Assembly (NCBI GenBank): GCA_002482715.1
Contig: DLGN01000358.1
Location: 1-12,499 of the forward strand
From: Oxalobacteraceae bacterium UBA7693
GTDB lineage: Bacteria; Pseudomonadota; Gammaproteobacteria; Burkholderiales; Burkholderiaceae_D
Reading direction: 5' to 3'
DNA length: 12,499 nt
The position numbers and the translations under genes are program-made. A model generated the notes under the pieces. It made no database searches. It had not been told where the DNA came from and worked only from the letters and a program-made list of their open reading frames with translations. Below, piece after piece: positions 1 through 6,580 of the stretch. How positions within the stretch are numbered: the stretch's first letter is position 1; every line of letters begins with the position of its first letter.

Positions 1-1
1 T

Positions 2-820
2 CAAACCATGTTGTTCTCTGCCACTTTGGATGGCGTCGTTGGCAATATGGCACGTCGCATCACTAAAGACCCAATGATTATTCAAATCGCTGGCTCTGCG
101 ACTAAGCACGAAAACATTCAACAAAAAGTGCATTTCGTCGATGACTTATCCCACAAAAATCGTTTGCTCGATCATTTGTTGCGCGATGAATCTTTGGATC
201 AAGCCGTGGTATTTACCGCGACAAAACGTGATGCAGACACGATTGCAGATCGTTTGAATATTGCTGGTTTCGCGGCTGCCGCTTTGCATGGCGATATGCA
301 TCAAGGCGCACGTAACCGTACTTTAGATTCTTTGCGTCGCGGTCAGGTTCGCGTTTTGGTAGCAACGGATGTCGCTGCGCGCGGTATCGATGTACCTGGC
401 ATTACACACGTATTCAACTACGATTTGCCTAAGTTTCCAGAAGATTACGTGCATCGTATTGGTCGTACAGGTCGTGCTGGTCGTAAAGGCTTGGCTATCT
501 CTTTGGTCAATCACGCAGAAAGCATGAACGTGAAGCGCATCGAACGTTTTACTAAGCAATTGATCCCAGTCGATGTGATCGAAGGTTTTGAACCAAAGAA
601 AAGTGCTATGGCTGCGCGCGCGCCAGCACGCAAAGCAAGTGGCTGGAAACCAGGTGACAAGCGCACGACAGGCAATAGTTTTGGTAATAGCAGCAAGCCA
701 GGCCAACGTAGTTTCAGCAAACCAAATGCCGCTCCACGCAGTGAAGGTGGCGGTTTCGGTGGTGGTGCTGCCAAATCACGTTTTGGCGATGCAAGTCGTC
801 GTTCATTTGGTGATCGTTAA
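2..820 (+). CDS. DEAD-box ATP-dependent RNA helicase, C-terminal part (5' truncated by window edge)
   Basis: The reading frame is open to the left edge and enters at motif III (SAT), so the N-terminal RecA domain with the Q, Walker A and DEAD motifs lies outside the window. Numbering from the first in-window Met (nt 8): SAT at residues 4-6, motif IV (VVFT) near 67-70, motif V (LVATDVAARGID) at 117-128 and motif VI (HRIGRTGR) at 149-156. Together these form a complete second RecA-like domain. From about residue 198 a basic, low-complexity tail follows, rich in Arg, Lys, Gly, Ser and Phe, with repeated SFG/RFG tripeptides; such tails bind RNA in RhlE- and SrmB-type helicases. Probable role: ATP-driven RNA unwinding in ribosome assembly or cold-stress mRNA metabolism. 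The subfamily (RhlE, SrmB or a beta-proteobacterial relative) cannot be fixed without the N-terminus, so no symbol is given. A strong terminator follows. Confidence 0.95.
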   Translation, partial: QTMLFSATLDGVVGNMARRITKDPMIIQIAGSATKHENIQQKVHFVDDLSHKNRLLDHLLRDESLDQAVVFTATKRDADTIADRLNIAGFAAAALHGDMHQGARNRTLDSLRRGQVRVLVATDVAARGIDVPGITHVFNYDLPKFPEDYVHRIGRTGRAGRKGLAISLVNHAESMNVKRIERFTKQLIPVDVIEGFEPKKSAMAARAPARKASGWKPGDKRTTGNSFGNSSKPGQRSFSKPNAAPRSEGGGFGGGAAKSRFGDASRRSFGDR

Positions 821-896
821 TCAAATTAGTTGAATTGGCAAAATTAGGCAAATTCAATCAATTGAGCATCAAGCGACATTTGAATTGAGCACAATC

Positions 897-926
897 AAAA
901 GCGATCTCTTAGAGGTCGCTTTTTTT
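897..926 (+). terminator. Rho-independent terminator after the helicase gene
   Basis: The stem AGCGATCTC (900-908) pairs with GAGGTCGCT (912-920) around a TTA loop and is followed by a T run (920-926). The single non-Watson-Crick position (905/915) is T opposite G on the plus strand. It is therefore a G-U wobble in a plus-strand transcript and a mismatch in the opposite one, which supports plus-strand use. It ends the helicase transcription unit and separates it from selD. Confidence 0.88.
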
Positions 927-953
927 ATGTCCATCAATTCTCTGCTAGTATTT

Positions 954-983
954 TTAACTTTGCACACTGCTCTCCCCTATAAT
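954..983 (+). promoter_or_regulatory. Candidate sigma-70 promoter for selD (and perhaps tal)
   Basis: A perfect -10 hexamer TATAAT lies at 978-983. The best -35 is TTAACT at 954-959 (4 of 6 matches to TTGACA) with an 18-nt spacer. It sits directly after the helicase terminator and about 40 nt before the selD start codon, where a promoter is needed. The -35 is weak, so the exact element is an inference. Confidence 0.55.
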
Positions 984-1023
984 CGATACTCCAATCAACA
1001 TTGCATATCTCCAAAACAAAGAC

Positions 1024-2067
1024 ATGAACACAGAACCGATACGTCTTACTTCATTTTCACATGGTGGCGGTTGCGGCTGCAAAATTGCGCCTGGCGTTTT
1101 GGCCGAGATTTTAAAGAAGTCGAGCGGCTTTCCCGTGCCTGCTGCGCTCATGGTTGGCATAGAAACCTCCGATGACGCTGCCGTTTATCAACTCAATGAT
1201 GAGCAAGCGTTAATCGCAACCACCGATTTCTTCATGCCGATCGTCGATGATCCCTACGATTTTGGAAGAATTGCAGCAACCAATGCAATCTCCGATGTGT
1301 ATGCGATGGGCGGCACCCCTATCATGGCCTTAGCTTTGGTTGGTATGCCAATCAATCAAATTCCTTTAGATGTCATAGGTAAAATCATCGAAGGTGGTGA
1401 AAGCATTTGCCGCGAAGCTGGAATCCCGATTGCAGGCGGGCATAGCATTGATTCAGTAGAGCCTATTTATGGCTTAGTCGTCATGGGCTTAATTCATCCG
1501 TCCAAAGTCAAGCGCAATTCTGGCGCACGCATCGGAGATAAATTAATTCTAGGCAAACCATTGGGTGTCGGTATACTTTCTGCCGCACTAAAAAAACAAA
1601 AACTAGATGCCGCTGGTTATGCAAACATGATCGCCAACACGACAAAATTAAATAAGCCTGGACAGGCACTCGCACAACTAGATGGTGTACATGCAATGAC
1701 AGATGTCACTGGATTTGGGCTGCTTGGGCATTTGTTAGAAATCTGTCGAGGTGCACAGGTGGCCGCAAAAATCACTGTGGCAAATATTCCATTCTTAGCA
1801 CAGGTCAAAGAACTTGCCGCAGCGGGTTGCATAACTGGTGCTTCAGCTAGAAACTTTGCCGCATATGGCCATGAGGTCATACTCAACGCTACCGACAGCA
1901 TTACGCAAGCATTATTGAGCGATCCACAAACTTCGGGCGGATTATTAGTCGCATGCGATGAGGAATCGGTTGAACATGTTCTGGCATTATTTCACAAGAA
2001 TGATTTTCCAGACGCTGCAGTAATTGGTGAAATTGTCACGGGTTCCGCGCAAATCGAACTGCTCTAA
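1024..2067 (+). CDS. selD: Selenide, water dikinase (selenophosphate synthetase)
   Basis: Makes selenophosphate from selenide and ATP, the activated selenium donor for selenocysteine synthesis and for 2-selenouridine in tRNA. The product is 347 residues, the same length as E. coli SelD. The N-terminal glycine-rich loop holds Cys17 and Lys20 (GGCGCK), the residues known to be essential in E. coli. Asp51, Asp91 and Asp227 match the metal/ATP-binding aspartates (contexts DDAAVY, ISDVYAMGG and MTDVTGFGLLGH). Position 17 is an ordinary TGC codon, so this is the Cys form and not a selenoprotein. The start is ATG at 1024; the preceding bases are A-rich with no clear Shine-Dalgarno, but the N-terminal alignment fixes it. 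No selA, selB, selC or mnmH is in view, so the user of the selenophosphate must be elsewhere. tal follows 64 nt downstream on the same strand and may be co-transcribed. Confidence 0.97.
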   Translation: MNTEPIRLTSFSHGGGCGCKIAPGVLAEILKKSSGFPVPAALMVGIETSDDAAVYQLNDEQALIATTDFFMPIVDDPYDFGRIAATNAISDVYAMGGTPIMALALVGMPINQIPLDVIGKIIEGGESICREAGIPIAGGHSIDSVEPIYGLVVMGLIHPSKVKRNSGARIGDKLILGKPLGVGILSAALKKQKLDAAGYANMIANTTKLNKPGQALAQLDGVHAMTDVTGFGLLGHLLEICRGAQVAAKITVANIPFLAQVKELAAAGCITGASARNFAAYGHEVILNATDSITQALLSDPQTSGGLLVACDEESVEHVLALFHKNDFPDAAVIGEIVTGSAQIELL

Positions 2068-2100
2068 TCTATGCGTTAAAACTAAACCAAATCTACATTG

Positions 2101-2122
2101 AAACTTATTTAAAACTTATTGA
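2101..2122 (+). repeat. Two imperfect 11-nt direct repeats before tal
   Basis: AAACTTATTTA is followed at once by AAACTTATTGA (10 of 11 identical), ending 9 nt before the tal start codon. It may simply be AT-rich leader sequence that duplicated by slippage; no function is assigned. Confidence 0.4.
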
Positions 2123-2131
2123 AGACCTATC

Positions 2132-3067
2132 ATGAATCAACTTGAACAGCTAAAACAATTTACTACCGTCGTTGCAGACACTGGTGATTTTCAATCCATG
2201 CAAGCCTATACGCCACGCGATGCGACAACGAATCCCTCTTTAATTTTAAAAGCAGTGCAAAAAGCTGAATATCAACCATTGCTGGCGCAAGCGGTCGCAC
2301 AGAATGCGGGTAAGTCAAGTGATGAAATAATTGATCAGTTGTTGATTAGCTTTGGCATCAAAATTTTAGAAATCGTTCCTGGACGTGTGTCAACTGAGAC
2401 GGATGCGCGCCTATCGTTTGACACAGAGGCGACCGTCGCAAAAGGACGCCAATTAATAGCGTTATATGAAGCCGCTGGCATTTCCCGTGAACGCATTTTG
2501 ATTAAGATCGCATCCACATGGGAAGGAATACGTGCTGCAGAAATTCTAGAAAAAGAAGGCATCCGTTGCAATATGACCTTGCTGTTTAGTTTGGCACAAG
2601 CTGCCGCTTGCGCAGAAGCAGGGGCACAACTGATCTCACCGTTTGTTGGTCGCATTTATGACTGGTTTAAAAAGCAAACTGGGCAAGAAATTTTCGGTGC
2701 AGACGATCCAGGTGTTTTGTCGGTAAAACGTATCTACAATTACTATCGCAAGTTTGACTATAAGACTGAAATTATGGGTGCAAGCTTTCGTAACACCTCA
2801 CAAATTTTAGAATTGGCAGGCTGTGATTTGTTAACGATCAGTCCTGATCTATTGCAAAAACTCAGTGATAGCGACACAAAAATTTCATCAAAATTGAATC
2901 CAGAAACAGCCAAGTTATCCAATCTCGAAAAAATCGAAATAACGGAAAAATCCTTCCGTTTCTTAATCAACGAAGACGCAATGGCAACTGAGAAATTATC
3001 GGAAGGCATACGCCTTTTTTGCGCAGACACCATCAAGCTCGAAGCTTTAATTGCAGAAATGCGTTAA
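2132..3067 (+). CDS. tal: Transaldolase (TalB-type)
   Basis: Pentose-phosphate enzyme that moves a dihydroxyacetone unit from sedoheptulose 7-phosphate to glyceraldehyde 3-phosphate through a Schiff base on lysine; cytosolic. At 311 residues it is close to E. coli TalB (317). The Schiff-base lysine is Lys125 in RILIKIASTWEGIRAAE. Asp16 (VVADTGDF) and Glu89 (VSTETDAR) occupy the expected catalytic and active-site positions. TNPSL (33-37), CNMTLLFS and SPFVGRIYDW are further family signatures. The ATG start gives a family-typical N-terminus; only a weak purine stretch (GAAGA) precedes it. It lies downstream of selD on the same strand and converges on rnhA, with a large hairpin after the stop codon. 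No anomalies seen. Confidence 0.97.
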   Translation: MNQLEQLKQFTTVVADTGDFQSMQAYTPRDATTNPSLILKAVQKAEYQPLLAQAVAQNAGKSSDEIIDQLLISFGIKILEIVPGRVSTETDARLSFDTEATVAKGRQLIALYEAAGISRERILIKIASTWEGIRAAEILEKEGIRCNMTLLFSLAQAAACAEAGAQLISPFVGRIYDWFKKQTGQEIFGADDPGVLSVKRIYNYYRKFDYKTEIMGASFRNTSQILELAGCDLLTISPDLLQKLSDSDTKISSKLNPETAKLSNLEKIEITEKSFRFLINEDAMATEKLSEGIRLFCADTIKLEALIAEMR

Positions 3068-3086
3068 CGGGGAACAGGTATCAATT

Positions 3087-3129
3087 AGCTGAATTTGATC
3101 ATTCCATTATTGGATCATCGAATTCAGCT
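3087..3129. repeat. 43-nt near-perfect palindrome between convergent tal and rnhA; possible terminator without a T tract
   Basis: AGCTGAATT (3087-3095) is the exact reverse complement of AATTCAGCT (3121-3129), and complementarity continues inward: 15 Watson-Crick pairs, two T/G positions and one C/C mismatch, with a 7-nt loop at 3105-3111. Both T/G positions are G-U wobbles in plus-strand RNA but A/C mismatches in minus-strand RNA, so folding favours the tal transcript. The following bases (TTCTTATG) are only mildly T-rich. It could be a weak terminator, an mRNA 3'-end stabiliser or a dispersed palindromic repeat. Confidence 0.7.
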
Positions 3130-3180
3130 TCTTATGAGAATCATCATTTGAATTATAAGTGCCACATTAAAACCTGCCAC

Positions 3181-3615
3181 TTACAGCATCGAGTCCACAC
3201 CCAAATTCGCCAGTTGATCCGCGCGTTCATTTCCCAAATTACCGGTATGTCCACGTACCCAAATCCAGTCGATCTTGTGTAATTGACGAGCTTGGTCTAA
3301 TTGCTGCCACAAATCGACATTTTTTACCGGCGCTTTCGACGCGGTTTTCCATCCTTTTGCTTTCCAACCATCGATCCATTCAGTGATGCCCTTCAAAACA
3401 TACTGACTATCTGTGTATAGTGCAATTTCACAAGGTCGCTTTAAAGCTTGCAGTGCTTGGATAACCGCCATCAATTCCATACGATTATTGGTAGTCTCTA
3501 GCTCGCCACCAAATAATTCTTTTTCTCGACTTCCTGCAATGAGTATTGCCCCCCATCCACCGACACCTGGATTTCCTTTACATGCACCGTCTGTATAAAT
3601 CTTAATTTTGTCCAT
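3181..3615 (-). CDS. rnhA: Ribonuclease HI
   Basis: Endonuclease that cuts the RNA strand of RNA:DNA hybrids, clearing R-loops and primers. With the start at ATG 3613-3615 the product is 144 residues (E. coli enzyme 155). The active-site set is complete: Asp9 (YTDGACKGNPG), Glu47 (NNRMEL), Asp69 (YTDSQYV), His123 (RGHTGN) and Asp133 (ERADQLA). The basic handle region (DGWKAKGWK) is present. The frame continues 11 codons upstream to 3648, but the inner ATG gives the family N-terminus and has AGAG about 5 nt upstream, so I prefer it. It overlaps the 3' end of the methyltransferase gene by 14 nt, which implies one minus-strand transcription unit with likely translational coupling. dnaQ, a frequent neighbour of rnhA in proteobacteria, is not here. 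Confidence 0.96.
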   Translation of the reverse strand: MDKIKIYTDGACKGNPGVGGWGAILIAGSREKELFGGELETTNNRMELMAVIQALQALKRPCEIALYTDSQYVLKGITEWIDGWKAKGWKTASKAPVKNVDLWQQLDQARQLHKIDWIWVRGHTGNLGNERADQLANLGVDSML

Positions 3616-4393
3616 GTTCTCTAATCTTGTTTGCGACTGGTACTGCATGCGCTTGTCGTACGTTTTTCTGTTTTAATGCTGGCCCAACCAAATGCATTCC
3701 CCTTACCCGCTTTATCGCTTCTATCATGTAAACTGCACCAAATCGTGGCCACCAACGACTGCCAAGACTTTCCATCATTCCTGAATTCTGCAACCACTGA
3801 GCATTATCAACTGGAAGCGCATAACAACCAAAACGTGTCTGACTCACTTCCATGCTGAGCAACTTTAACCAATCTTTCAATCGATGAGGGCTAATGAACT
3901 CGCCATCTTCAGGCAAAAAGTGTTGACCTGCTACACGCCCGAAAAATTGTCGCCCACCCCATAAGCTAACGCGGTTAAGGCCACTAATAATTAAGCGCCC
4001 TTCTGGAATCAAAATTCTATCGACTTCGCGCAAAACCTGATGCGGCTCGCTGGCAAATTCCAATACATGTGGCAAGATAATTAAATCAATACTTTGCGAT
4101 GCAAATGGCAATTCGGCGAAATCATGTAAAAGTACAACCTGTTGTGCCAACTTCGTTTCTTTAGAAGAGTACTGACTGGCACTTTGCCATTGATGTGGCA
4201 TACGGCTAGCCGCAAGCGCAGGAAGCTGAGGCAGACCGATCTGCAGTGCATGAAAACCGAAAATATCAGCCGTCATCAAATCAAACTGAGCTTGCTCCCA
4301 AGCGCCGATATAATTTCCTGCTGGCTGCATCAGCCAGTCACCTAAGTCTATAATGGCGGATTGCGTAGAATTGAATGCGTTCACTTCTCTCAC
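3602..4393 (-). CDS. YafS-like class I SAM-dependent methyltransferase
   Basis: Predicted soluble methyltransferase of the Methyltransf_11 fold; substrate unknown. The product is up to 263 residues. Core features: FGFHALQIG (45-53) where the SAM-binding glycine loop is expected, LPFASQSIDLIILPHVLEF (95-113, motifs II/III region) and LREVDRILIPEGRLIISGLN (121-140, motif IV/V strand). The last two are strong and typical. The first lacks the usual GxGxG pattern, as I recall is also true of E. coli YafS (YGFHLLKIG). Context agrees: in E. coli yafS lies between gloB and rnhA, the same neighbours as here. The start is GTG at 4393, with another in-frame GTG three codons later and no good ribosome binding site for either, so the start is uncertain. 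A basic tail (about 230-263) follows the fold. Activity is not assured given the degenerate SAM loop. Confidence 0.85.
   Translation of the reverse strand: MREVNAFNSTQSAIIDLGDWLMQPAGNYIGAWEQAQFDLMTADIFGFHALQIGLPQLPALAASRMPHQWQSASQYSSKETKLAQQVVLLHDFAELPFASQSIDLIILPHVLEFASEPHQVLREVDRILIPEGRLIISGLNRVSLWGGRQFFGRVAGQHFLPEDGEFISPHRLKDWLKLLSMEVSQTRFGCYALPVDNAQWLQNSGMMESLGSRWWPRFGAVYMIEAIKRVRGMHLVGPALKQKNVRQAHAVPVANKIREHGQN
4349..4354 (+). promoter_or_regulatory. Candidate -10 element for gloB, inside the methyltransferase 5' coding region
   Basis: A perfect TATAAT followed by GGCGG lies about 60 nt upstream of the gloB start codon on the plus strand. No good -35 is seen at 16-18 nt. A second TATAAT occurs at 4309-4314. 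The divergent gap is too short (22 nt) to hold a promoter, so one of these in-gene boxes is a reasonable candidate. Confidence 0.35.
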
Positions 4394-4401
4394 TTAAATT
4401 C

Positions 4402-4412
4402 AGGATAATCCT
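4402..4412. repeat. 11-nt palindrome in the 22-nt divergent gap
   Basis: AGGAT and ATCCT flank one central A. It covers the gloB ribosome binding site and the region just upstream of the methyltransferase start. It could be a small operator or chance; no regulator can be named. Confidence 0.4.
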
Positions 4413-4439
4413 AATATGAATAATCAGGTAAATGATCAA
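4411..4439 (-). promoter_or_regulatory. Weak candidate promoter for the methyltransferase-rnhA unit
   Basis: Read on the minus strand, TTGATC (4439-4434) and TATTAG (4416-4411) are separated by 17 nt, each matching 4 of 6 consensus bases. The predicted start would be near 4404, just before the GTG codon at 4393. It overlaps the first gloB codons. Low confidence because both boxes are imperfect. Confidence 0.25.
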
Positions 4440-5216
4440 GCGCTTAGTATATTGACTGTCCCTGCTTTTGACGACAATTATCTGTGGCTGATTCATAACG
4501 GTCACGATGCCATCGTGGTTGATCCAGGCGACGCAAACGCTATTTCTGTCGCATTGGACAAATACAATCTGGTATTACGAGCAATTTTACTGACACATCA
4601 CCATATCGATCATATCGGCGGTGTCGACGAATTAGTAACTCAATTCAATATCCCAGTTTATGGTCCTGCTCACGATGGTATTGCAGCGGTCACAATTCCA
4701 CTCGATGATGGTGATCAGCTTAGTATCGATTCTCTCAATCTTAATTTGAATGTGATCGCCGTACCAGGTCATACTTTCGGCCATATCGCCTACTATGCAG
4801 CAACACTGAACAGTGTGTTTTGCGGTGATACTTTATTTGCAGGCGGCTGTGGTCGATTGTTTGAAGGTACCGCTGCACAAATGTTAAGTTCACTTGATAG
4901 TTTAGCCGCATTGCCAGACGACACAGCCGTGTATTGCGCGCATGAATATACTTTATCTAATTTAAAGTTTGCGTTGGAAGTCGAGCCTGACAACCCAGAT
5001 CTGCAGAAACGTGTCATTCAAGAACAAGAAAAACGTGCGCAAGGAGTACCAACAATTCCCACTAACATCGGTCTAGAAAAATTAACTAATCCGTTTTTAC
5101 GAACACGTGTTGATGCTGTGATTCAAAAGCTCGTCTCCACCGAGAAGGTCGCCGAGAATCAAGATGAAGTCAGTCATTTTGCTGCTTTACGCGAATGGAA
5201 AAATAACTACCGTTAG
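4416..5216 (+). CDS. gloB: Hydroxyacylglutathione hydrolase (glyoxalase II)
   Basis: Hydrolyses S-D-lactoylglutathione to D-lactate and glutathione, the second step of methylglyoxal detoxification. The product is 266 residues, typical length. It has the metallo-beta-lactamase fold with the binuclear metal site: THHHIDH (60-66: His61, His63, Asp65, His66), His119 in PGHT, Asp138 in GDTLFAGGCGR and His176 in CAHEYT. The C-terminal glutathione-binding (HAGH) domain includes NPFLRT (225-230) and ends in REWKNNYR. AGGA at 4402-4405 serves as ribosome binding site, ten bases before the ATG, inside an 11-nt palindrome. It is divergent from the YafS-like gene and is followed 47 nt later by earP on the same strand, so gloB-earP may be co-transcribed. 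The glyoxalase I gene is not in the window. Confidence 0.97.
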   Translation: MNNQVNDQALSILTVPAFDDNYLWLIHNGHDAIVVDPGDANAISVALDKYNLVLRAILLTHHHIDHIGGVDELVTQFNIPVYGPAHDGIAAVTIPLDDGDQLSIDSLNLNLNVIAVPGHTFGHIAYYAATLNSVFCGDTLFAGGCGRLFEGTAAQMLSSLDSLAALPDDTAVYCAHEYTLSNLKFALEVEPDNPDLQKRVIQEQEKRAQGVPTIPTNIGLEKLTNPFLRTRVDAVIQKLVSTEKVAENQDEVSHFAALREWKNNYR

Positions 5217-5263
5217 ATTTTAAAGGCAATCACATTCACAGCCCAACTCCCGTATTTGACGCA

Positions 5264-6457
5264 ATGATTCAAACCCAATTTCAGCCACCATCTTCGCCAT
5301 CAACAAGTTTGGCGTTATTCTGCAAAGTCATCGATAATTTTGGCGACATTGGGATCTGCTGGAGATTGGCTCGTCAACTCTCTAACGAACATCAAATTAC
5401 CGTCACGCTGTGGGTCGATGACTTAATCAGCTTTAAGAAAATATGTCCTGAACTCGACGTTGAAACTGAACGACAAATCGTACAAAACATCCACGTACGT
5501 CATTGGCGTAATCAAGATGCTTATTTCGAAATTACTGAGATTGCCGATATCGTCATTGAGTTTTTTGGCTGCGACATCCCACCGAACTACATCGCGACAA
5601 TGTCGAAGTGTCAGCCCAAACCTGTTTGGCTAAATCTCGAAGGTTTAAGCGCGGAAGAATGGGTGGAAGGGTGTCACACCCTTCCCTCTTCTCATCCTCA
5701 ATATCCATTAACAAAGTATTTTTTCTTTCCCGGCTTTACGCATCAAACTGGTGGCCTATTGTTGGAGAACAACTTAATCAAAGAGCGCGAGCAGTTTGTA
5801 CATGCTGCAACACAGGTGAACGACTTTCTTAAACAATTGGGTTTAACACCTGAAGAAATGAATTCATTCAAAGTATCTATGTTTTGCTATCCACATGCCC
5901 CGCTCTCGACACTATTCGACACATGGAAGCAATCAAGCGAAGCGATCACTTGCTTAGTTCCCGCTGGCGTTGCCAACGAAGCCGTTTCCGTATTTTTGGA
6001 AAGTGATGCGATACCCGGTGCAAGCAGAAAACGCGGCAATTTAACTGTGCGAGTAATCCCTTTTGTGCCGCAGAATGCGTACGATAAACTACTGTGGAGC
6101 TGTGACCTCAACTTCGTTCGTGGTGAAGACTCGTTTGTCCGTGCGCAATGGGCAGGCAAAGCATTTATTTGGCACATTTACCCTCAAGATGAAAATTTAC
6201 ACCATAAAAAACTCCAAGCTTTTTTAAATGCCCACACGGCAGAGTCAACATCAAGCAAACGTTTTGCACTTGCATGGAATGCTGCGCTGACTGAAACTAA
6301 CTGGTCTGATTTATGGTTCACCTATCGAAAAGATCTCACTGAAATTCAATCCCTTAGCCTGATGTGGCAACAAAAAATACAGAGTATTGGAGATATGACA
6401 TCGAATTTATTGAGCTTCATCAACTCAAAAATCGAAAAGCGACCGAAAATAGGTTAA
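5264..6457 (+). CDS. earP: EF-P arginine rhamnosyltransferase EarP
   Basis: GT-B glycosyltransferase (formerly DUF2331) that transfers L-rhamnose from dTDP-beta-L-rhamnose to Arg32 of elongation factor P with inversion. The product is 397 residues, slightly longer than characterised homologues because of about 15 extra N-terminal residues before ALFCKVIDNFGDIG. That motif (Asp24 and Asp28) matches the N-terminal aspartates implicated in catalysis in Neisseria and Pseudomonas EarP. RGEDSFVRAQWAGK (286-299), with Glu288 and Asp289, is the conserved nucleotide-sugar-binding segment. Also typical are WLNLEGLSAEEWVEG (122-136) and KYFFFPGFT (151-159). efp is the next gene, the usual pairing. The start is the first ATG; there is no clear Shine-Dalgarno, so a slightly later start cannot be excluded. 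The rhamnose pathway (rmlABCD) must be elsewhere. A 21-nt palindrome lies inside the gene at 5665-5685. Confidence 0.96.
   Translation: MIQTQFQPPSSPSTSLALFCKVIDNFGDIGICWRLARQLSNEHQITVTLWVDDLISFKKICPELDVETERQIVQNIHVRHWRNQDAYFEITEIADIVIEFFGCDIPPNYIATMSKCQPKPVWLNLEGLSAEEWVEGCHTLPSSHPQYPLTKYFFFPGFTHQTGGLLLENNLIKEREQFVHAATQVNDFLKQLGLTPEEMNSFKVSMFCYPHAPLSTLFDTWKQSSEAITCLVPAGVANEAVSVFLESDAIPGASRKRGNLTVRVIPFVPQNAYDKLLWSCDLNFVRGEDSFVRAQWAGKAFIWHIYPQDENLHHKKLQAFLNAHTAESTSSKRFALAWNAALTETNWSDLWFTYRKDLTEIQSLSLMWQQKIQSIGDMTSNLLSFINSKIEKRPKIG
5665..5685. repeat. 21-nt palindrome inside earP
   Basis: GGAAGGGTGT (5665-5674) and ACACCCTTCC (5676-5685) are exact reverse complements around one C. In RNA it could form a 7-9-bp GC-rich stem. 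The encoded stretch (EGCHTLPS) looks like ordinary EarP sequence, so it is probably coding constraint plus chance, but perfect 10-bp arms are notable. Confidence 0.6.
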
Positions 6458-6460
6458 AAT
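6432..6460 (+). promoter_or_regulatory. Candidate promoter for efp, overlapping the earP stop codon
   Basis: The -10 TAAAAT (6455-6460) contains the earP stop codon TAA (6455-6457). TCGAAA at 6432-6437 is a 4-of-6 match to the -35, with a 17-nt spacer. Transcription from here would give a leader of about 110 nt before efp and would let efp be expressed independently of gloB-earP, which suits an abundant translation factor. Confidence 0.45.
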
Positions 6461-6514
6461 ATGCGGTTAATTTTTAATGTATTTTCGATTCAATCTAAGC
6501 TGGGCTTGCAGGGC

Positions 6515-6529
6515 AATATTTCAAATATT
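6515..6529. repeat. AT-rich palindrome in the efp leader
   Basis: AATATTT and AAATATT flank one C, in the stretch between earP and efp. It contains only A/T pairs, so it is weak as an RNA hairpin. It could be a protein-binding site, but AT-rich leaders give such matches by chance. Confidence 0.35.
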
Positions 6530-6580
6530 CCAGTAGGCAACAGATAATTTTTAAGCAACCTACTTTTTATATAAATTACT

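Noticed and set aside
323..706. 127-codon frame antisense to the helicase
   Set aside because: The helicase motifs III-VI are unambiguous on the plus strand; the antisense product shows nothing recognisable.
1072..1083. Possible selenocysteine codon in SelD
   Set aside because: Position 17 is TGC (Cys); there is no in-frame TGA, so it is not a selenoprotein.
885..1175. 96-codon plus-strand frame crossing the terminator, the selD promoter and the selD start
   Set aside because: It spans a terminator and a different frame of selD; no recognisable protein.
3019..3282. 87-codon frame spanning the tal end, the hairpin and the rnhA end
   Set aside because: It overlaps two certain genes in other frames and crosses the 43-nt palindrome; no motifs.
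3616..3648. Upstream extension of rnhA to 3648
   Set aside because: It adds 11 residues absent from the family and deepens overlap with the methyltransferase gene; the inner ATG has a ribosome binding site.
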